A DNA stretch of 64,000 nt from Saccharothrix sp. HUAS TT1. Lineage in GTDB: Bacteria > Actinomycetota > Actinomycetes > Mycobacteriales > Pseudonocardiaceae. Positions 61,639-64,000 of the stretch are shown here, in pieces; the first letter of the stretch is position 1, and each line of letters starts with the position of its first letter. The stretch spans positions 1,178,001-1,242,000 of the forward strand of contig NZ_CP160453.1 of NCBI RefSeq assembly GCF_040744945.1, written 5' to 3'. A program made the position numbers and the translations under genes. Under the pieces are notes generated by a model. The model did not search any database. It was not told the DNA's origin and saw nothing but the letters and a program-made list of their open reading frames with translations.

Positions 61639-62706
61639 ATGGCGAACCTCGGCGACTCGATCCCACCCGGTGTCCTGGCCGGCGCCCTGCGCTTCGCGTT
61701 CGGGCTGCCCGCACCGCTGCGCAGGCTCATCGCGGGCCGGCCGATCACGGTGGACGGCCAGCGCCTGCACCCCGAGGCCCAGTTGCTGCTGCGGTTGCAG
61801 CAGCTCAGCGGCGAGGACTGGCGGACGACGACGCCCGCTGCCAACCGCGCGGCGCTCAACCGCAGCAGCTCGCTGGTGTGCGGGCCGGTGATCGGCGGCG
61901 TGGCGGTGCGACCGCTGGCGATGAACGGCGTCCCCGGCCGGTTCTACGAGCCGACCGGGCTGGCCGGGGGCTCGCCGCTGCTGGTCTTCTACCACGGTGG
62001 CGGGTGGGTCAGCGGCGACCTGGACAGCCACGACAACCTGTGCCGGTTCCTGGCCGTCGAGGCCGGGGTGCGGGTGCTGTCGGCGGACTACCGGCTCGCG
62101 CCCGAGCACCCGTTCCCGGCCGCGGCGGACGACGCGCAGACCGCGTTCGAGTACGCCGTCGAGCACGCGGAGGAGCTGGGGGTCGACCCGCGGCGGATCG
62201 CGCTGGGCGGTGACAGCGCGGGCGGCAACCTGGCCGCCGTCACGGCGCTGCACGCGGGCGAGGTGAAGCCGGTGTTCCTGCTGCTGTTCTACCCGGCGGT
62301 GGACGCGTCGGTGCGGCGGCGGTCGCGGGAGCTGTTCGGCCGGGGGTTCTTCCTCACCGACGAGAAGATGGACTGGTTCCTCGACCACTACGCGCCGTCC
62401 CGCGACGCGCACACCGACCCGCGGCTGTCGGTGCTGCTGGCGGAGGACCTGAGCGGGCTGCCGCCGACGTACCTGGCGACGGCCGGGTTCGACCCGCTGC
62501 GGGACGAGGGCGAGGCGTTCGCCGAGAAGCTGGCCCGCCAGGGCGTGCCGGTGGTGCTGCGGCGCTACGAGGGCCTGTTCCACGGGTACGCGAACATCCT
62601 CGGCGTCGGCGGCGTGTTCCGGGAGGCGGTGGCCGAGGCGGTCGGGTCGCTGCGCACCGGGCTGGCGCTGGCCAACACCCGGCAGGACATCCCCGAGACC
62701 GCGTGA
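61639..62706 (+). CDS. Alpha/beta hydrolase of the hormone-sensitive lipase family
   Basis: 355 residues; ATG 7 nt after TAACCT (61626-61631), so leaderless. Oxyanion motif YHGGGWVSGDLDSHD (HGGG) near residue 116, nucleophile GDSAGGN near residue 192, acid Asp in ATAGFDPLRDEG, His in LFHGYANI. An esterase/lipase for short to medium acyl chains. Divergent from the FMN reductase. Confidence 0.92.
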   Translation: MANLGDSIPPGVLAGALRFAFGLPAPLRRLIAGRPITVDGQRLHPEAQLLLRLQQLSGEDWRTTTPAANRAALNRSSSLVCGPVIGGVAVRPLAMNGVPGRFYEPTGLAGGSPLLVFYHGGGWVSGDLDSHDNLCRFLAVEAGVRVLSADYRLAPEHPFPAAADDAQTAFEYAVEHAEELGVDPRRIALGGDSAGGNLAAVTALHAGEVKPVFLLLFYPAVDASVRRRSRELFGRGFFLTDEKMDWFLDHYAPSRDAHTDPRLSVLLAEDLSGLPPTYLATAGFDPLRDEGEAFAEKLARQGVPVVLRRYEGLFHGYANILGVGGVFREAVAEAVGSLRTGLALANTRQDIPETA

Positions 62707-62738
62707 CACCGGACCGGTCGCCCGCGAGGCGCCTCGCC

Positions 62739-62776
62739 GGTCAGGGCCGCCCTCGGGCGCACGGGCGGCCCTGACC
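62739..62776. terminator. Bidirectional hairpin terminator
   Basis: GGTCAGGGCCGCCC (62739-62752) and GGGCGGCCCTGACC (62763-62776) are perfect 14-bp arms between the esterase and the convergent catalase gene. Confidence 0.8.
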
Positions 62777-62781
62777 GGGGG

Positions 62782-64000
62782 TCACTTGCCGAAGGCGGCG
62801 GCGATCTTGTCGCCGGTCTCCTTGTCGATGTTGCGCCAGTACTCGAACACCCGCTCCAGCACGGGCTCGGAGACGCCGTTCGAGGCGTGCGCGACGACGT
62901 TCTTCACCAGCAGCTCGCGCTGGGCGGCGTCGAACACCTCGCGGACCAGCGTGCCCGCCTGGCCCCAGTCGTCGTCCTCCGGGTGCAGCTCGTACGCGGA
63001 GCGCACGACCTCGTCCCCGACGCCGTAGGTCGTGGTGACCTCGCCGGCCGCCGCGGCGGAGGCGTGCGGGCCGCCGTACGAGTTGGGCGCGTACACCGGG
63101 TCGGCCGGGTTGGCGAACCGCATCGCGCCGTCCCGGGAGTACGAGTTCACCGGCGACTTCGGCCGGTTCACCGGCAGCTCGTTGTAGTTCGCGCCGATGC
63201 GGTACCGGTGCGCGTCGGGGTAGGCGAACATCCGGCCGACGAGCATCCGGTCCGGGGACGCGCCGATGCCGGGCACCAGGTTGGTCGGCTCGAACGCCGC
63301 CTGCTCGATCTCGGCGAAGTAGTCCGCCGGGTTCCGGTCGAGCACCAGCCTGCCGACCTCGATCCGCGGGTAGTCGCCCTGCGGCCACACCTTGGTCAGG
63401 TCGAACGGGTTGAAGCGGTAGCCCGCGGCCTCCGCGTACGGCATGACCTGCACGTACAGCGTCCACGACGGGAACTCGCCGCGCTCGATCGAGTGCCACA
63501 GGTCGGCGCGGTGCGCGTCGGCGTCCTCACCGGCGATCCGCGCGGCCTCCTCGGAGGTCAGCGTCTCGACGCCCTGGTCGGTCTTGAAGTGGTACTTGAC
63601 CCAGAACTTCTCGCCGGCCGCGTTCTCCCACAGGTAGGTGTGCGAGCCGTAGCCGTTCTGGTGCCGCCAGGTCCGGGGGATGCCCCGGTCGCCCATCAGC
63701 CACGTCACCTGGTGCGCGGTCTGCGGCTGCAGCGTCCAGAAGTCCCACTGCATGTCGTGGTCGCGGCGGCCGGTGTCGGCGCGGCGCTTCTGCGAGCGGA
63801 TGAAGTCCGGGAACTTGATCGGGTCGCGCAGGAAGAACACCGGCGTGTTGTTGCCGACCAGGTCGTAGTTGCCCTGCGAGGTGTAGAACTTCAGCGCGAA
63901 GCCGCGCGGGTCGCGCCACGTGTCGGGTGAGCCCAGCTCGCCGGCGACCGTGGAGAAGCGCAGCAGCACCTCGGTCCGCGCGCCGGGCTGGAACAGCGCC
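62782..64000 (-). CDS. Catalase, N-terminus outside window
   Basis: The frame stays open to base 64000, so the start and the catalytic distal His lie outside. About 406 residues seen. [39 protein letters not shown], and the heme-ligand motif [14 protein letters not shown] are clade 3 mono-functional catalase marks. It degrades hydrogen peroxide. C-terminus is complete (IAAAFGK). It adds to the ohr and dps oxidative-stress group. Confidence 0.95.
   Translation of the reverse strand, partial: ALFQPGARTEVLLRFSTVAGELGSPDTWRDPRGFALKFYTSQGNYDLVGNNTPVFFLRDPIKFPDFIRSQKRRADTGRRDHDMQWDFWTLQPQTAHQVTWLMGDRGIPRTWRHQNGYGSHTYLWENAAGEKFWVKYHFKTDQGVETLTSEEAARIAGEDADAHRADLWHSIERGEFPSWTLYVQVMPYAEAAGYRFNPFDLTKVWPQGDYPRIEVGRLVLDRNPADYFAEIEQAAFEPTNLVPGIGASPDRMLVGRMFAYPDAHRYRIGANYNELPVNRPKSPVNSYSRDGAMRFANPADPVYAPNSYGGPHASAAAAGEVTTTYGVGDEVVRSAYELHPEDDDWGQAGTLVREVFDAAQRELLVKNVVAHASNGVSEPVLERVFEYWRNIDKETGDKIAAAFGK

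Overview
The window is high-GC DNA from a filamentous or otherwise complex actinobacterium. Composition, frequent GTG starts, a WhiB protein, DUF397/Scr1-type regulator sets, a GlxR/Crp protein and the gene order all point there. From 25.7 to 52.1 kb the order follows the Mycobacterium tuberculosis acs-marP-nth-crp-whiB4-ponA2 block (Rv3667 to Rv3683) closely, with insertions. Together with the secreted peptidoglycan-recycling cluster and tryptophan catabolism genes this suggests a member of Pseudonocardiales (Saccharothrix, Actinosynnema or Lentzea type). That placement is inference.

Region 1 (1-4050) is AT-richer and accessory. It holds two paralogous proteins of unknown function, a convergent hypothetical gene, and an intact graspetide (ATP-grasp RiPP) locus: a 56-residue precursor (2495-2665) and its maturase (2669-3655). 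A low-GC orphan gene follows.

Region 2 (4054-8825) is a regulator plus short-chain dehydrogenase pair, and a tightly overlapping five-gene operon. That operon encodes a Scr1/WhiJ-like HTH protein, a second small HTH protein, a primase-polymerase-like fragment and two small proteins.

Region 3 (9233-14299) is the core Tad/Ssd locus: tadC, tadB, tadA and ssd, with a divergent HAD phosphatase. The Flp pilin and TadE-like genes that normally follow tadC are missing.

Region 4 (14888-21504) is a peptidoglycan salvage cluster: exported NagZ, NamZ and a beta-lactamase-fold hydrolase, then MurR and MurQ. It resembles the Bacillus murQRP-amiE-nagZ-namZ locus but has no PTS transporter. It is followed by an Lrp regulator facing tryptophan 2,3-dioxygenase and kynureninase (21473-23972), a compound palindromic repeat, a Fic-like gene and a GNAT.

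Region 5 (25715-52256) is the mycobacteria-like core: acs, nhaA, holin-like, ephE-like, marP, CoA NUDIX, TlpA-like, nth, crp, MFS, a second sliding clamp, MBL, NUDIX, Gfo/Idh/MocA, a paralogous gene pair, ridA, a WhiJ/DUF397 regulator set, two ArsA-like ATPases, whiB4-like, ponA2-like PBP, yqeY, a metallophosphoesterase and tRNA-Pro.

Region 6 (52415-64000) holds a large secreted DNRLRE/Ig-like repeat protein, a MerR-like regulator, a broken methyltransferase, small proteins, a methyltransferase, an S9 peptidase, and an oxidative-stress group (dps, ohr, FMN reductase, a partial catalase).

Many genes start directly after a TAnnnT box with 6-8 nt spacing, which suggests widespread leaderless transcription. 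No insertion sequence, integrase, CRISPR array or rRNA was seen.
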